Notes: generated from the letters alone by a model not told the origin. Counted from the first letter of the stretch, positions 44,319 to 57,159 are shown. The stretch: DNA of 64,000 bases from Selaginella moellendorffii (GCF_000143415.4 NW_003314266.1:1855139-1919138); one strand, 5' to 3'. A program made the numbers and translations.

Positions 44319-46367
44319 ATGGATGATAAACATTTATAATAGTGTGGTGTATCCCTAGCCAAGGTGTTAAATATAAAATTCCTCAACCATAAATGTGGGA
44401 CTATTATCCAAGAGAATCTGCTCTAGATAAGATTGTTGGAACACCACTTGATTGAGAAGGAAGTATTCAACAGCAGTTGCAAATACACTAGTAAGACCAC
44501 CAACTTCCACCAAGTGAGTCAAGTAATTAAAAGCAATAATGATATATGTAAGCTCCTAAATTTGAACTTCCCGAGAGGTCACCTAGCTAGTACTATTCAA
44601 ACTCAAGGACACCCAAATATCCCAAGACCCTTAACCGATTGGAAAAAGGGGTGCACTTTTGTTCATGGGCACTTTCCCTTTATATTTAAACCCCATGGAT
44701 CGTCTCTCAAGTCGTTCCCTTTGGTTGCTTACAATCCACCATGCTTCCCTACAAGTTCATGCCCTAGTGAACGGAAGCTGAGATCCACAGCTCTCCCGAA
44801 AGCCTCACTCTCTTGACACCTTACTCTTCGGGTCGAGCCTAGCAGGAGCAAACTGGACCAACCAGCTCTCAATCAACATGTGGTGTGATTCTCTTAACCA
44901 CCCAACAGAGTCAGACCCAAGACCTCTGTGATTCCCTTAGCCAACCAACAGAGTCGGACCCAAGACCTTTCTAATACTAAATGTAAGCTCTTGAATTTAA
45001 ACTTCCCAGGAGGTCACCCAGCCCAATACTATTCAAACTCAAGGATGTTTAACCCCAAATATCCCAAGACTTTTAACCGATTGGAAAAGGGGGTGCACTT
45101 TTGTTCATGAGTCCTTTCCATTTATATTTGAACCCTATGGATCATCTCTTAAGTCGTTCTCTTTGGTTGCTTACAATATACTCATTGCCAGTAGTCGACC
45201 ATAGAAAAAACCCTATTAAATAAAATGTTATCAATTCAAATAAATGGGAAATTAAAATTGACTCTAACTATCCTTCTATAACACGAGAAGAGTATTACGA
45301 GCTTGGCACAAAAGATAGTTATATACATACTAGATAACATCATATTGCATCTCCAGTAAATAGAAAGACCCTGTGTATACGATGATGTTTTAAATGCCCA
45401 CATAGAATAGGAGAATCATAGTAAGTATAAAGAAACCGTGGAATAAAGATTGAAAGCACCACCAGCCATAAATGATCATTAAAATCTGTGCCCACAAAAT
45501 AAATAAGGTCGTCTTTAAAGCAATATTGAGAATGTAAGTGCTAAAATGGCAAGTCATTAGTAAGTGATGCAAGATTCTTAAATCCATCATAAAGCTTTCA
45601 AATCTAAGGATTAACTTTTTAAGTTTTATAAACCTCATCAAATAAGGTAAATCTTGTTCCACACCTTATAGACACTTAATATTAAGTACAATAACCATAA
45701 ATGGTATAGAATCCTTGTCTAGAAAATCTATAAACACTAGAATAATAAGCTGATCAAGAACAACGAAGAAGGGAGAGAAGCTCGAGAAAGGGTATTAACA
45801 TTTACTATAAAACTCTATATGCAATAAATAACTTTAAAATCATATATCTGAAACTTCAAGGTCAAATAAACAATACAATAATAATGTTTTTTTGCTTCAA
45901 TAACAAAGTTATTATAGAGTAGTTCAACTCTGCTAGTTGATGTATATAATGGGATGGTGCTAACAAGGCACACTCGAACTCTCTTGCATCAACATACCTT
46001 TAATACTAATATCAAAAACATCCATATGTAAAATGAAAAGTCAAATGTTGTCAGGATATACCAAGATTAAAAGAGTCATTCATAGCTCTTTAGGATCCGT
46101 AAATGCCCGCTCACAGCCTACAAACCAAATGAAACACAATGTTAACAACTTCAATAACATTTACAATCATGTAATATAATTAGAAAGATGATCAACAAAA
46201 TAATTGAGATATTACATATTGCCTAAAAATCATTACACATCATTTACACACTTTAGAGTATGGAATTTTAGAACAGCCACAGGTTTGTCATAATCAATTT
46301 ACAAACTTTCATAAAAAATATAATACCTTACCCTTCAACTGCTTCAACTTTAAACCAACTTCCAACA
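44319..46367 (-). mobile_element. Family C gypsy fragment a (RT to integrase)
   Basis: Minus strand, badly decayed. From right to left: an RT end (GLKLKQLKG near 46345), RNase H remnants, then integrase-spacer sequence that parallels the better preserved plus copy at 62459-63500 (shared LRILHHLL/LRFLHHLL and MIIYGWWC frames). The TRIM splits its integrase near a TSNEY motif. Confidence 0.65.
44547..45175 (-). mobile_element. TRIM (miniature LTR element) with target duplication
   Basis: 629 bp. Direct repeats 44547..44733 (187 bp) and 44982..45175 (194 bp) both run TGTAAGCTC... to GGTTGCTTACA. The interior is 248 bp. The 5-bp duplication ATATA flanks it at 44542-44546 and 45176-45180. On the minus strand the site next to the right LTR (TAGTATTAGAAAG) resembles a worn iMet primer site, and GGTGGAT precedes the left LTR like the A polypurine tract. 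No coding capacity. Confidence 0.88.
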
Positions 46368-47095
46368 TATAAAGAACCAACTCCCTAAGGTGTTTTAGGC
46401 TAAAGGATCCCCAAAAGCATGACCAAAATGATAAAGAGTTCATCGGATGAGACCAACTTCGAGATCAAATCCAAGACAGACTATAAAACCAAGTTCGAGA
46501 CCGAGTTTAAGATCAAGTCCAAGACCAAAGGCCACCCAAGGAAGTGCTCAAAAACAGCTCTCACTCCTAGAAGGGAAACCGACTACAATGCTCCCGGCTT
46601 ATGTGAAGTGGTGCCCCACTTGAGTACCTTGCAGCTCATTGGTCCTCACGCTTCTTAGGGGCTTAAGCCTCCCCTTTGGGATGGAAGTGGGGGAGTATGG
46701 GTACCCATACTGGGCTGTTAGGCCACGCTGTTTCCCCCCGGTGTCCCAAAGCAAGTGTTACACCCAAGACTTGGGATTTAGAAAGTTTCATGATCAAGTT
46801 TTATTGTATCAAGGGATGTTAGAAATCTTGAGGCTTGGTGTGTTTGTGGGGAGTGTAACCAAACCTTAAGTCCAGTCTAACCTGGGGAGGGGGATTGGGA
46901 GAAATTTGGGAATCCATGGATAGATGGGTAACGCTCTATTGCTTGTGCAATGAGTAGCTGAAACTAAGTAGAACCAAGTAAGAGTTAGTACAATAGGCAG
47001 GAGCCTTGGCAAGGAAGCTTTGCTAAGACTAAAGCAGTGTTGGTCGGATAGACAAGGTAAGTTGGTAAACTGAAAGGAAAAATTTGTGGCTTACA
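46368..47095 (+). repeat. Family A LTR without interior, internally deleted
   Basis: Starts TATAAAGAACC (TGTAAG with two G-to-A changes) and ends GGCTTACA. 728 bp versus about 1.13 kb, having lost most of the hexamer array and its flank. The flanking 5-mers CAACA and TTCAC do not match, and the two sides are different parts of C elements. Confidence 0.75.
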
Positions 47096-50000
47096 TTCAC
47101 GTACTTTGCGATCATCCCTTTGAATGTCTGAATGAGCCTTTCCACCAAACTGTCTGACTGTGGGTGATAAATACTCATGAAAGTTTGTAGTATCTCTAAC
47201 CGAAACGTCAAAACATGAAATGCCTCAGCCATAAATGCAAGACCATCATCTGAAAAAATCCACTTTAGACAAGATTGCTAGAATACCACTCATTTAAGGA
47301 AGAAGTACCTAACAATAATTGTGAAGGTGCTAGCAAAAACACAAACTTCCACCCAATAAGTCAAGTTTCTTAAAACTCCAAACTCCTGCTAAACACTCCT
47401 TCTCTATCGTGGAGTAATTCACCTCCACTAGTTGTAATATACAGTTGATGTATGCAATAGGATGACATTAACCAGGCACACTCGGGCTCTCTTGCATCAA
47501 TACACGTCTAAGACCAATATCAGAAGCATCCACGTGCAAAATGAAAGGTCAACTGTAGTCAAAATACGCCAAAACTAGAAAAGTTGTTAATATCTCTTTA
47601 AAATCCATGAACACCCACTCACAATCTGCAGACCAAATAAAAGATGATGTTGATGACTTCAACAACACTGGCAACAGTGTAGTGCAATCAAAAAAATGAT
47701 CCATAAAACAACTAAGATACTACACCTTGCTTAGGAAGTGTTGCATATCATTCACACACTTCAAAGTAGGGAACTTTAAAACAGCCACAAGTTTGTTAAG
47801 ATCAACTTTGTAAACTCTCATAAGAAATATAGTACTTAAGATAAGTCGAGTCCTTAAACCTAAACACGCACATCAATTGCTTCAACTTTAAACCAATGTC
47901 CCGTAAATGATCCAACACTTTACAAACATTACAAATGTGTTCCTCCCATGTCCCCTCTGAGTGGATCAAAACATCATCAATGATGTTAGTAGTCATTTCT
48001 GTCATATCACAAAGAACTTCATCCATCATCTGCTAAAAAATCTTTAGACCGCTATTCAAACCAAACAACATCACCAAGAATTTGTATAAACCAAATGGTG
48101 TACAAAAAGAAGTTTTAGGAATATCACCTTTGGCCATCAGTATGTGAGACACAAAATCCCTAGGCCCCAAAGTGGAGCCGGAAGGGCGCCACGTGGTAGT
48201 GGCCGAAGCGAAAGCCAAACGAGCGTAACACGTTTGGACTAAAAGCTCCGACTTGAAAGGTCAAGAGCAAGAGTGGAACTCCCAACAAAGTGCTCAAGGA
48301 ATGAGCACGAAGCGAACAATAAGCAAGGCTCTAAAAAGGGACCCAAAAGGACCAACACATGACACGTGGAAGTATCCGAGATGGACCCAAGTTGGAGTCC
48401 GAGGTGGACCCGAGATGGAGTCCGAGATGGACCCGAGTTGGAGTCTGAGGTGGACCCGAGATGGGGTCCGAGATGGAGTCCGAGATGGACCCAAGATGGA
48501 GTCCAAAATGGAGTCCGAGATGGAGGCCGAGATGGACCCGAGTTGGAGTCCAAGGTGGACCCGAGATGAAATCCGAGATGGACCCAAGATGGAGTCCGAG
48601 ATGGAGTCCGAGATGGACCCGAGATAGAGTCCAAGATGGAGTTCGAGATGGACCCGAGATGGAGTCTGAGATGGAGTCCAAGATGGACCCGAGATGGAAT
48701 CCAAGATGGAGTCCGAGAGGACCCGAGATGGAGTCCGAGGTCGAGACCGAGACTGGGACCGAGACCGAGACCGAGACCGGGACCGGGACCGAGACCAAGA
48801 CCAAGATTGGGACCGAGATCGAGACCGAGGCCGAGGCCGAGACCAAGCCCGAGTCCAAGTCCGAGTCCGAGTCCGAGTTCAAGTCCAAGTCTGAGAGGGT
48901 GAAAGCCTAAAGCGTTCGTCTCCTAGACCCTGGGGGGTTTGGTGAGCTCCAAAAGTATAGTAAGGGGGAGGACTACAGTGGAGCCAGTTTGGCCAGGAAA
49001 GGCCGGTTTGGCCAGGAAAGGCCGGTTTGGCCTAGGAATGCTGTACCTAGTGTTGGGTGATGAGCTGCCCACTAGGAAGTCCAAGACTAGAGTGAACACA
49101 GACCGACAAGCGGGGTAGCTTGGTGAAGTGTTCGAGAGCTGGCTCTAGTTCCCCCGGGAGATCGACTGGCTAATGCTCCTAGTCCAAGTGTGGGTGGCAC
49201 TATCTACTTGGATACCAAGTGTGGCTCAACGGAACCTCGCTCTAAGCCCATGGATAGAGCACCCAAAGGCGAAAGGCAGGGAGAGTACCCATGAGGCTTG
49301 CGTAAGGCCACGGTGTTCCGAAATATTGTCCCAAAGGCCTAGACTGTGGAAAGGAAAAGGAGTAGTCCTTTGGTGTAGTGACCAAGGATACAATCATGTG
49401 GTGAAGAAGTCCTAGAGGACCATGGGACTTAATAGACAAGCCTATAGGCCTTGATCCAGTGGCAGTGTTGGCGAACACAGCCATGGGCAAAAAAGGACTT
49501 GGTGGGGACAAGAAAGAGGATATTGGGGAAGGCTATTCCCCATGTCTATGGGCATCCTAAGGATGCTAAGGAGTGGATCTAGGATGATCACTCATGGATG
49601 GATGGCCCAGTCTTTGAGAGACAGGACTGTGATGTAGGTGGTGTCAGACCACCGATGTGACTAATGTGAATAAGCATCGCCTTAGCATAACGGGCCAATA
49701 TGTCGGTGATACCTTGGGGTGTCAGTCATGGGATCGGACACGTGGAGCACTTGGACCAAGTGCAAAGGTTGAGTGATGAGGATGCCATTCTCGGGGTTAG
49801 TAAGCCTAAGTCCAAAATAGGACTTATGGAGGTTGTGAGTGAGACTCCTCAAAGTGGTCGGAGGTGTAGTTAAGTGACTAAAGTAGAATGGAAAAATTAG
49901 TCGCTTACACAGTACTTTCTAGTACCTAAAAGCAAGATTTAGCTTGGTGAATTAACAACTTCTCCTTAGACAATATAAGAGATGAGCAATGTGAAGAAGA

Positions 50001-52120
50001 GGGTACACATCAGTGATCGTCACCTCTTTTAATTAACGATAGTTGATGCAGAAACGAATACTTCCATCAAGCTTTGGCACTAGATGAGGTTCACATGCCC
50101 AAGGACTCCACGACTTTCAAATAACACCCTTTTCCAACATGTCCTTGATGTTTGCATATAAAATCTTGATCTTTTTTGGTGACCAACGATGAATACAAAC
50201 CTTGATTGGACGAGCATCCCCAGTTGGAATCAGATGACGTGTGGCAATCTTGGCCCCAAATGATAAGTCAAATTCAAAGAAATTGGCATATTCCTTCATG
50301 AGCCGGTCAACCGCTACAACACAAAGACTATCGAAGGGATCAAAAAAAGAAAGAGTGGAATATAGGAAACATAGAAACATAGAAATATAGAAGGTAATGG
50401 GGAGACAAAAGTAGTGGAAGCAAAGGTAGAATTAAAGTGATGAAAAAATATGGAAGTGAGAGGAATAAATGAAATATAAAAAAGTATAAAACAAGGGCAA
50501 GAAGCCTCAAAGTCACACTTAACACGATTGTGCTGCAATCAATTTATACTAAGGATTAGGTCAAAAGTTTGACTCGGCACCACCCACAACGATTGCAACC
50601 CAAGCTCAAGATAGCCCATATGCACAAGTAGGTTTACCTCATCCCATTCATATATATGTGTATGACTATTGCCATAAAGAATGAAAAATGGCTCTATCTC
50701 ACAATACAAATCTAGACAGCAACGTGTGGCAACCGGTCGAGTATTAAAAAATAAACTCAAATTTATATCAACCAATACGGAGAGAATAATAGGACCTTTT
50801 GTTATAATAACGAGCTTGGAAAGTAAATACTAGATGAATTGGTGCTGAATGAACCCCTTGATGATACTCTCAAAAAAAATATGGAGATGTCATTGATTTA
50901 TTCACGCAAGGTCCCTCCATTAGTTGTGCAACTTCTCATTTCCTGGATGCATCTCGGTATCCAGACCTTCCACTACAACAACACCAACAGGATATTATTG
51001 ATGCCAAGGTTTCCACCCAAGAAATGGAGCCAACCAACCTGGAAAATGTCGATAATGCCAATAAGTGTGACTAACTTTATCACATGCACAACAACAAATA
51101 TCACGGCCACGACTACGTCCTCGCCCTTGTCCTTAAACTCAAGCAACAACAGCATTAACTTCCATTAGAACAAGACTATCTCTCACATGAAGTGGAACTG
51201 AAGGATATGTAGTAAGAAGTGGAAGAGGTGACGTCTCATATTGTTGTGCCAAATGAAGGGCATCATCAAGGGTAGTTGGAGCAAGTGCATGCAAAAATCT
51301 TACAAGATCTTGATAAAGTGTTTGCCACAACATTCCCAATTTGATCCACTCCAACATATTTAGATCCACACAAAGCAAGAAGTTTCAGAAACGAATGCCA
51401 AATTGCATCACTAACTCAGATGGCTCTTAATAAAAACAATATAATTATTGGAATGCATCATCACAATCATCAGTATGTTTAAATGCATGTTTGAAGATAT
51501 CTAGGAGAATACTCTAATCCCCATGAGTGGCTACACTTAAAAAATTATACCACTGTACTGCTGTCCCTTGGAGACACGTGGGAAACTCACACAAACGTCA
51601 AGTATCATCCTAAAAATGATACGTGGCAATCACTGTGAAGTGATCAAACCAATGGTACACATCATCCTCATAATTCCCACAAAATAACTCCAGCCGAATA
51701 TGAAAATTGGCACCAAGAGCAAGAGAAATTGTGCCATGTGCTTTGAATGCCACCATCAACTAAGCTTGAATGTTCAATTGCAATCACACAGCATCAAACA
51801 ATTGCACCAACTGCTACTCTAGACTCAAATGAAAAGAAGACAGCAAAAAAGAAAAGAAATGAAAAAAGGCTAGAAGCAAAAGGAAATTTAAACAATAGAA
51901 AAGCTAAATCTAAACCAAAATCCCAAATTCAAGCATTTTTTAGGGACAATCAAAATTTCCCCTCATCTCTATCAATATGAAAGCATGGAATATGAAAAAG
52001 GAATACAGAAAATGTGTATATGAATTAGCCCAAAAACCCTAGTTTATATATAAGAGCGAATGGTTTGGATTAAAATTAATCTGATGGCTACCAAAATCCC
52101 ACTATGTTAATATTAGCATA
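47096..52120 (-). mobile_element. Family C gypsy fragment b (gag to integrase) with LTR
   Basis: Minus strand. LTR edge at about 51975-52120; gag core (RLELFCGNYEDDVYHWFDHF near 51690, then TLDDALHLAQQYE at 51245); protease region 50540-50830; RT start near 50140-50290 (IPTGDARPIKVCIHRWSPKK); the solo B LTR; RT middle with TPFGLYKFLVMLFGL (48070-48110) and NIIDDVLIHSEG (47930-47975); RNase H near 47460-47560; integrase with YHPQSDSLVERLIQ near 47150. Frames are broken many times. Confidence 0.78.
48143..49909 (+). repeat. Solo family B LTR with target duplication
   Basis: 1767 bp from TGTGAGACACAAAATCCC to AGTCGCTTACA, flanked by CAGTA on both sides (48138-48142 and 49910-49914). It sits in the RT of a C element. 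It has the hexamer array at about 48370-48900. This is what recombination between the two LTRs of a B element leaves behind. Confidence 0.92.
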
Positions 52121-52914
52121 CTTCACAAATTAAAAGTTAAACTTTTTTATTCAAGAAAAAAATTAAAATATATTCATATTAACATTAACTTATTTAAATG
52201 TTAAAATAGTTTAACATTTAATAAGTTTTCAATAATTCAATATATTTCTTGGATCTTCTACTCAACATTAGGTTAGAACAAATCCTAAAACAATAAACTA
52301 TGTTATGTTGTGTTACTTGATGATAAACATAAAAATATATAAATTATTGAAAATTTATTTAAGGTTTTATAATTAAATATGTAAATATTTAAAAACTTTG
52401 CTCTGCATTGCATGTAACAACGCTTGGTGTGCTTAAAAGTAGTGTTATTCCTACTTATTAATCTAATTAATCAAATAAAATTTATCATTATAAGCATATT
52501 TGTAATTTATAAATTTAAAATTAATCTTATTGCATATCAACAATTAGATGGTAGAATAAAAAAGAATATACTTGAAAGGGTTTAAGAAAGTTTATAAATT
52601 ATAAATACAAGATTAATCTAAATGAATAACAACTGTTAAATGGTAGAATTTCCTAGAATATCCAAGCATATTCTAGGTATATCCACTATCATCTTGCTTA
52701 AGCAAACCAAAAATAAATTAATAAACATTCTTCAGTACATATAACACTCCTGTCCAAGTTTGATAGCAAGGATAAATACTATAATTTTTTGTCCCACTAA
52801 TTCATTAATTTTACATAAAGAAATCCTATATAAATAAAACAATTATAGTTGTCTAGCCATTTTATGAAGGAACCAACAACTCAACAGACCAATTACACCA
52901 AGAAATATTTATAC
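52121..52914. other. AT-rich spacer
   Basis: About 0.8 kb of strongly AT-rich DNA between the C element LTR and the dioxygenase stop codon. No gene, no recognisable repeat family. Confidence 0.6.
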
Positions 52915-54005
52915 TCATGAAGCAAGAGAAACGAGAATTTGTCGCTCCCTGGACAAGCATTTCTCCCTTGAGTGTAGAACAGCAGAGTTGTCCACTAAAA
53001 GGATGTCACCTTTCTCCCATGGAAACGCCACCTCTTCCTCAAGCATTATCTCCACGAGTTCATCGGCAGCTTGATCTTCGAGCAGCGTTCCATCTTCAAA
53101 TTTGAGCGTTGTTCCAGGCAAATCTTTGTGCTTCTTGCGGACCTCCACTAAGAAACCAAGGGCCGAGAAGAATGCCATCCTTCCAGCCGTGTCCTTTCTA
53201 AACAAGGGAGCCACTGGTTTTGTCTCGAGAAACACTCCTCCGTCCGGATGCCAAGTCAGACCAATGTTCTTTTCCGCGGCCCTGTATCATCGAAGGAAAG
53301 ATTTGATGAGTGAGCCCCACGGATTAAACTTGAACAGAGGACGTTTCTTACTTGATCTCGGCAGATTGCTTGTCACCGGCTGAAAGTCGTGACTTCCAGG
53401 CGTTCTCGCTTAAGAAAGAGCAGTGAACAATGCGCCCTTTGTCGAGAAGTTGCTCTGCTAAGTGATCTCTCTCAAGAATTCGCTTGTAAACGACGTGACC
53501 TGGAACAATCGGAGTGGCTCCTCCAGTTCCAGGGTCTGGAGGTTTCTCCGCAAAAAAGACGACCTTTGCCGGTGGTTTCTCAAGCTGGAACACGAAGAAC
53601 AATTAGAAAAAAGAAAAAAAGAAAAGATCTTACATAAGCTGCCTCGTTGTGGTAGCCAAGGTACCAATCCAGCGGGAAATCATTGGCAGTGAAAACCTTT
53701 CCAAAGACTTTCTTTCGATAAGCCCCTCCACCCATCTCCAAGTAAGGGTACTCCTCCCATCCCAGCGCATCGATTATGGAGTCAAGCTCCTGCGCTGTCC
53801 ATACCTCAAATCCTCGCAGCAAAACCGCGCCACTCTTGACTAGCCATTCCTCCAGCCGCGATCGCTGCTCCTCAATTCGCAGCGCGCCAGCGAGCGCTCC
53901 AGCGTCCTTGGGAGATTCATGGGCGGGAGCGAGGACCAGCGGGAATGGCGATCCATCCTCGAGCTTCTTCTGGAAAGGGAGGGATACTTGCGAGAAGGAA
54001 GCCAT
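52915..54005 (-). CDS. TauD/TfdA-like Fe(II)/2-oxoglutarate dioxygenase
   Basis: Three exons: 53634..54005, 53352..53584, 52915..53281; 972 nt, 323 aa, introns 49 and 70 nt. Residues 60-75 read SGAVLLRGFEVWTAQE, followed by GKVFTANDFP and the HNE iron motif near residue 120, GGATPIVPGHVVY, an Arg/Trp-rich middle and the distal His in DILLVDNSAVLHSRE near 305. This order matches the plant clavaminate synthase-like family typified by Arabidopsis At3g21360. Substrate unknown. ATG at 54005 gives a cytosol-type start. Its 3' end has been copied twice at 60838-61147. Confidence 0.92.
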
Positions 54006-54109
54006 GATTGTGCCACGACTTTTAAGAGCTCTAGTTGTATTATAGCATTATTGACTTTTGAGTCCTCGCAACCTCTGTTCTCAAGCAGGCGGAACTCGCT
54101 TGTTACGTT

Positions 54110-54854
54110 NNNNNNNNNNNNNNNNNNNNNNNNNNNNNNNNNNNNNNNNNNNNNNNNNNNNNNNNNNNNNNNNNNNNNNNNNNNNNNNNNNNNNNNNNNN
54201 NNNNNNNNNNNNNNNNNNNNNNNNNNNNNNNNNNNNNNNNNNNNNNNNNNNNNNNNNNNNNNNNNNNNNNNNNNNNNNNNNNNNNNNNNNNNNNNNNNNN
54301 NNNNNNNNNNNNNNNNNNNNNNNNNNNNNNNNNNNNNNNNNNNNNNNNNNNNNNNNNNNNNNNNNNNNNNNNNNNNNNNNNNNNNNNNNNNNNNNNNNNN
54401 NNNNNNNNNNNNNNNNNNNNNNNNNNNNNNNNNNNNNNNNNNNNNNNNNNNNNNNNNNNNNNNNNNNNNNNNNNNNNNNNNNNNNNNNNNNNNNNNNNNN
54501 NNNNNNNNNNNNNNNNNNNNNNNNNNNNNNNNNNNNNNNNNNNNNNNNNNNNNNNNNNNNNNNNNNNNNNNNNNNNNNNNNNNNNNNNNNNNNNNNNNNN
54601 NNNNNNNNNNNNNNNNNNNNNNNNNNNNNNNNNNNNNNNNNNNNNNNNNNNNNNNNNNNNNNNNNNNNNNNNNNNNNNNNNNNNNNNNNNNNNNNNNNNN
54701 NNNNNNNNNNNNNNNNNNNNNNNNNNNNNNNNNNNNNNNNNNNNNNNNNNNNNNNNNNNNNNNNNNNNNNNNNNNNNNNNNNNNNNNNNNNNNNNNNNNN
54801 NNNNNNNNNNNNNNNNNNNNNNNNNNNNNNNNNNNNNNNNNNNNNNNNNNNNNN
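54110..54854. other. Assembly gap
   Basis: 745 undetermined bases. The open frames of unknown residues across it are artefacts. The upstream region of the dioxygenase gene and the 3' flank of the PPR gene may be incomplete. Confidence 0.99.
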
Positions 54855-54903
54855 GGGTGAGCTCAGTTTGAGGATTCACAAAGTCAATGTCAATCTCCTC
54901 TAA

Positions 54904-57159
54904 TCAGATAAAAGTTTCGATGTCTACCATCGAATTGGAAAGACATGAGCTCTTTGATGCCAAGATATAGCTTGGTGCATCCATGAGCTTAATGTTACAA
55001 AAGTTTCCTTGTTTCTTTTGATAATATACACATGAAGAGATAAAACACTTGAAATCAACACTGTCTGGTGTATATGGCATGGTCTCAAGAAGTTCTTCAG
55101 CAGCTCTGATGTGGCCTGTTCTCCCCAAGGTATAAATCACACAGCAAAAGTGTTGCTTAGTTGGAACCAGCCCATAATCAACACACATAGACAAGAAATA
55201 GCATCTTACTCTCTCTAAGGAAGCAACATGATTGCAAGCAACAAGAGCAGGCACAAAGCATGTACAATCTGCATTGTAATACAGTGGAAACATCTCAAAT
55301 ACATGGAATGTTTCCCTGAATCTAGCACTACAGGCATAAGCACTCAGAATTGCTGACCAAGAAACCATGTTTTGGGTTGGCATTGTGTCAAATACTTTCT
55401 TTGCTTTCGAGACTTGACCATTCTGAGCGTATGCTGATAGAAAGGCATTCCACACAACCTGGTTCCGCTGGGTATTCATATTCCAAAATATCCTCTCGGC
55501 TTCCTCCACATGCCCATTGTGGGCATATGCGACAAGCATGGCTGTCCAGGATACCAGGTCCTTTTCGGGCATCATATCAAAAACACTCCTTGCTCCATCA
55601 ACATCGCATTCCAAAGCATACACAGAAATAATAGAGTTAAAAGAAATCTGATTCCCTTGGAGCATACATCGATTTATCTGCTTAGCTTTCTCAAACAAAC
55701 CATTTTGAGCATATGCATAGATCATAATGTTACAAGAGATAACATCCCGTTCCTTTATAAGTTTAACGAAAACTTTCTCCGCACTTTCAATGTCTCCAAA
55801 CTTGGCATAGGCAGTCAAGAGGCTGTTCCAAGAAATTTGGTCTTGACAAGGCATGTTGTCAAATATGCTCTTTGTTTCCTCAGGATGCCCACTTATGGCG
55901 TTTGCTGCAAGCCGTGTGTTCCATGACACACTATCCCACTGCTGCATATTACTAAAAAATGTCTCTAATTCACTCAATTTCCCGCTTTGAGAAACTGCCT
56001 CTAAAACTATGTTCCATGACATTTGATCTCTACATGGCATGTTTGCAAAGAGACTCTTGACAAGCTCTAAACACCCGTTTAAAACACACGCTGACAACAC
56101 GGAGTTCCAAGAGATTGTGTCGTGCTCTGGCATGGAATTGAAGAGAGCTCGACATTCTTCCAAGTGATCTAGCTTCTGGGCCTCGGCAGCCAGCATTGTG
56201 TTCCAAGAAACTTGGTTTCGTTGAGGCATGCTTCTAAAAAGCCTCCACGCTTGTGTGGAAAGACCTCCACGGAGCAACGCCGCCAGCATAGAATTCCACG
56301 TCATTAGCTCCCACTCTGGCATGCTTTCAAAGACTCTCTTGGCCTCCTCCAAGTGCCCAGAGCAGGCATATGCTGCTAGCATAGAATTCCACGTCACTTG
56401 GCTCCTCTGCGGAATGTGATAGAAGAGATGCTCCGACGCTTCCACGTTTCCTACGTGGGCATACGACGTCAGCAGCACATTCCACGTCACCAAATCCCTC
56501 TCGAGCATCCCGTTAAACACTCGTAAAGATTCGCACATATGCCCTGTTTGGGCATATGCCGTCAGCATTGCCGTGCAACAGACCGAATCCCACCTTGGCA
56601 TATTCTCAAAAATATATTCTGCTACTTTATAATCACTTGCACGGAGGCACGTAGTCAACATGGCGCACCACGCCACCTGGTTCTTGAAGAGCATATTCTC
56701 AAAGAGGTCCTTTGCCTTGTCAATATGCCCGCATTGGGCATATGCCGTTAGCATGGAAGTTTGCGAGACCAGATCCCACTCCGGCATCCTGTCAAACATC
56801 TCTCTGGCCTTGACGTGATTCCCGTCCCTGGCATATGCCGAAAGCATCGCATTCCAGGAGAGAATCCCTCGATGCTCTTCCGGCATGGAATCAAACAGGC
56901 GCTTGGCATCCGCTAGATTCCCATTGCGGGAATATACCGTGATCATAGTCACCCAGGTGAATGTGTTTTTTGGATTCACGGACTCGAAAGCCCGTACGGC
57001 GTCGCTCACGCTCCCAGACCTTCCGTACATCTCCACGAGCTTGTTTTGTAAGAAGGTGTCGTCCGGACGAAGAGATTCCCGGATGCTTGCATCGATTCTC
57101 CTTGCGATCGACAGGCTTTTGCATGACTGGAGAAGCTCCAAAGAGAGGCTGCGATCCAT
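54904..57159 (-). CDS. PLS-class PPR protein, S-motif array
   Basis: Single exon, 751 aa from ATG 57159 (MDRSLSLELLQSCKS). About 18 motifs of 31-32 residues of the form TWNSMLAAYACSGHLEEAKRVF, then L/S-like motifs and CVIYTLGRTGHIRAAEELLETMPY. The C-terminus departs from the E1 motif (KKQGNFCNIKLMDAPSY) and has no E2 or DYW domain. It is a paralogue of the gene at 11022, with a longer array. Expected role: organelle RNA binding. It shares a 126-bp promoter with the divergent PPR gene. Confidence 0.93.
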   Translation of the reverse strand: MDRSLSLELLQSCKSLSIARRIDASIRESLRPDDTFLQNKLVEMYGRSGSVSDAVRAFESVNPKNTFTWVTMITVYSRNGNLADAKRLFDSMPEEHRGILSWNAMLSAYARDGNHVKAREMFDRMPEWDLVSQTSMLTAYAQCGHIDKAKDLFENMLFKNQVAWCAMLTTCLRASDYKVAEYIFENMPRWDSVCCTAMLTAYAQTGHMCESLRVFNGMLERDLVTWNVLLTSYAHVGNVEASEHLFYHIPQRSQVTWNSMLAAYACSGHLEEAKRVFESMPEWELMTWNSMLAALLRGGLSTQAWRLFRSMPQRNQVSWNTMLAAEAQKLDHLEECRALFNSMPEHDTISWNSVLSACVLNGCLELVKSLFANMPCRDQMSWNIVLEAVSQSGKLSELETFFSNMQQWDSVSWNTRLAANAISGHPEETKSIFDNMPCQDQISWNSLLTAYAKFGDIESAEKVFVKLIKERDVISCNIMIYAYAQNGLFEKAKQINRCMLQGNQISFNSIISVYALECDVDGARSVFDMMPEKDLVSWTAMLVAYAHNGHVEEAERIFWNMNTQRNQVVWNAFLSAYAQNGQVSKAKKVFDTMPTQNMVSWSAILSAYACSARFRETFHVFEMFPLYYNADCTCFVPALVACNHVASLERVRCYFLSMCVDYGLVPTKQHFCCVIYTLGRTGHIRAAEELLETMPYTPDSVDFKCFISSCVYYQKKQGNFCNIKLMDAPSYILASKSSCLSNSMVDIETFI

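Noticed and set aside
44433-45110. Two similar plus frames in the TRIM region
   Set aside because: They are the two LTR copies read in one frame; no coding motif.
53919-54903. Frames of unknown residues across the gap
   Set aside because: Produced by the run of N.
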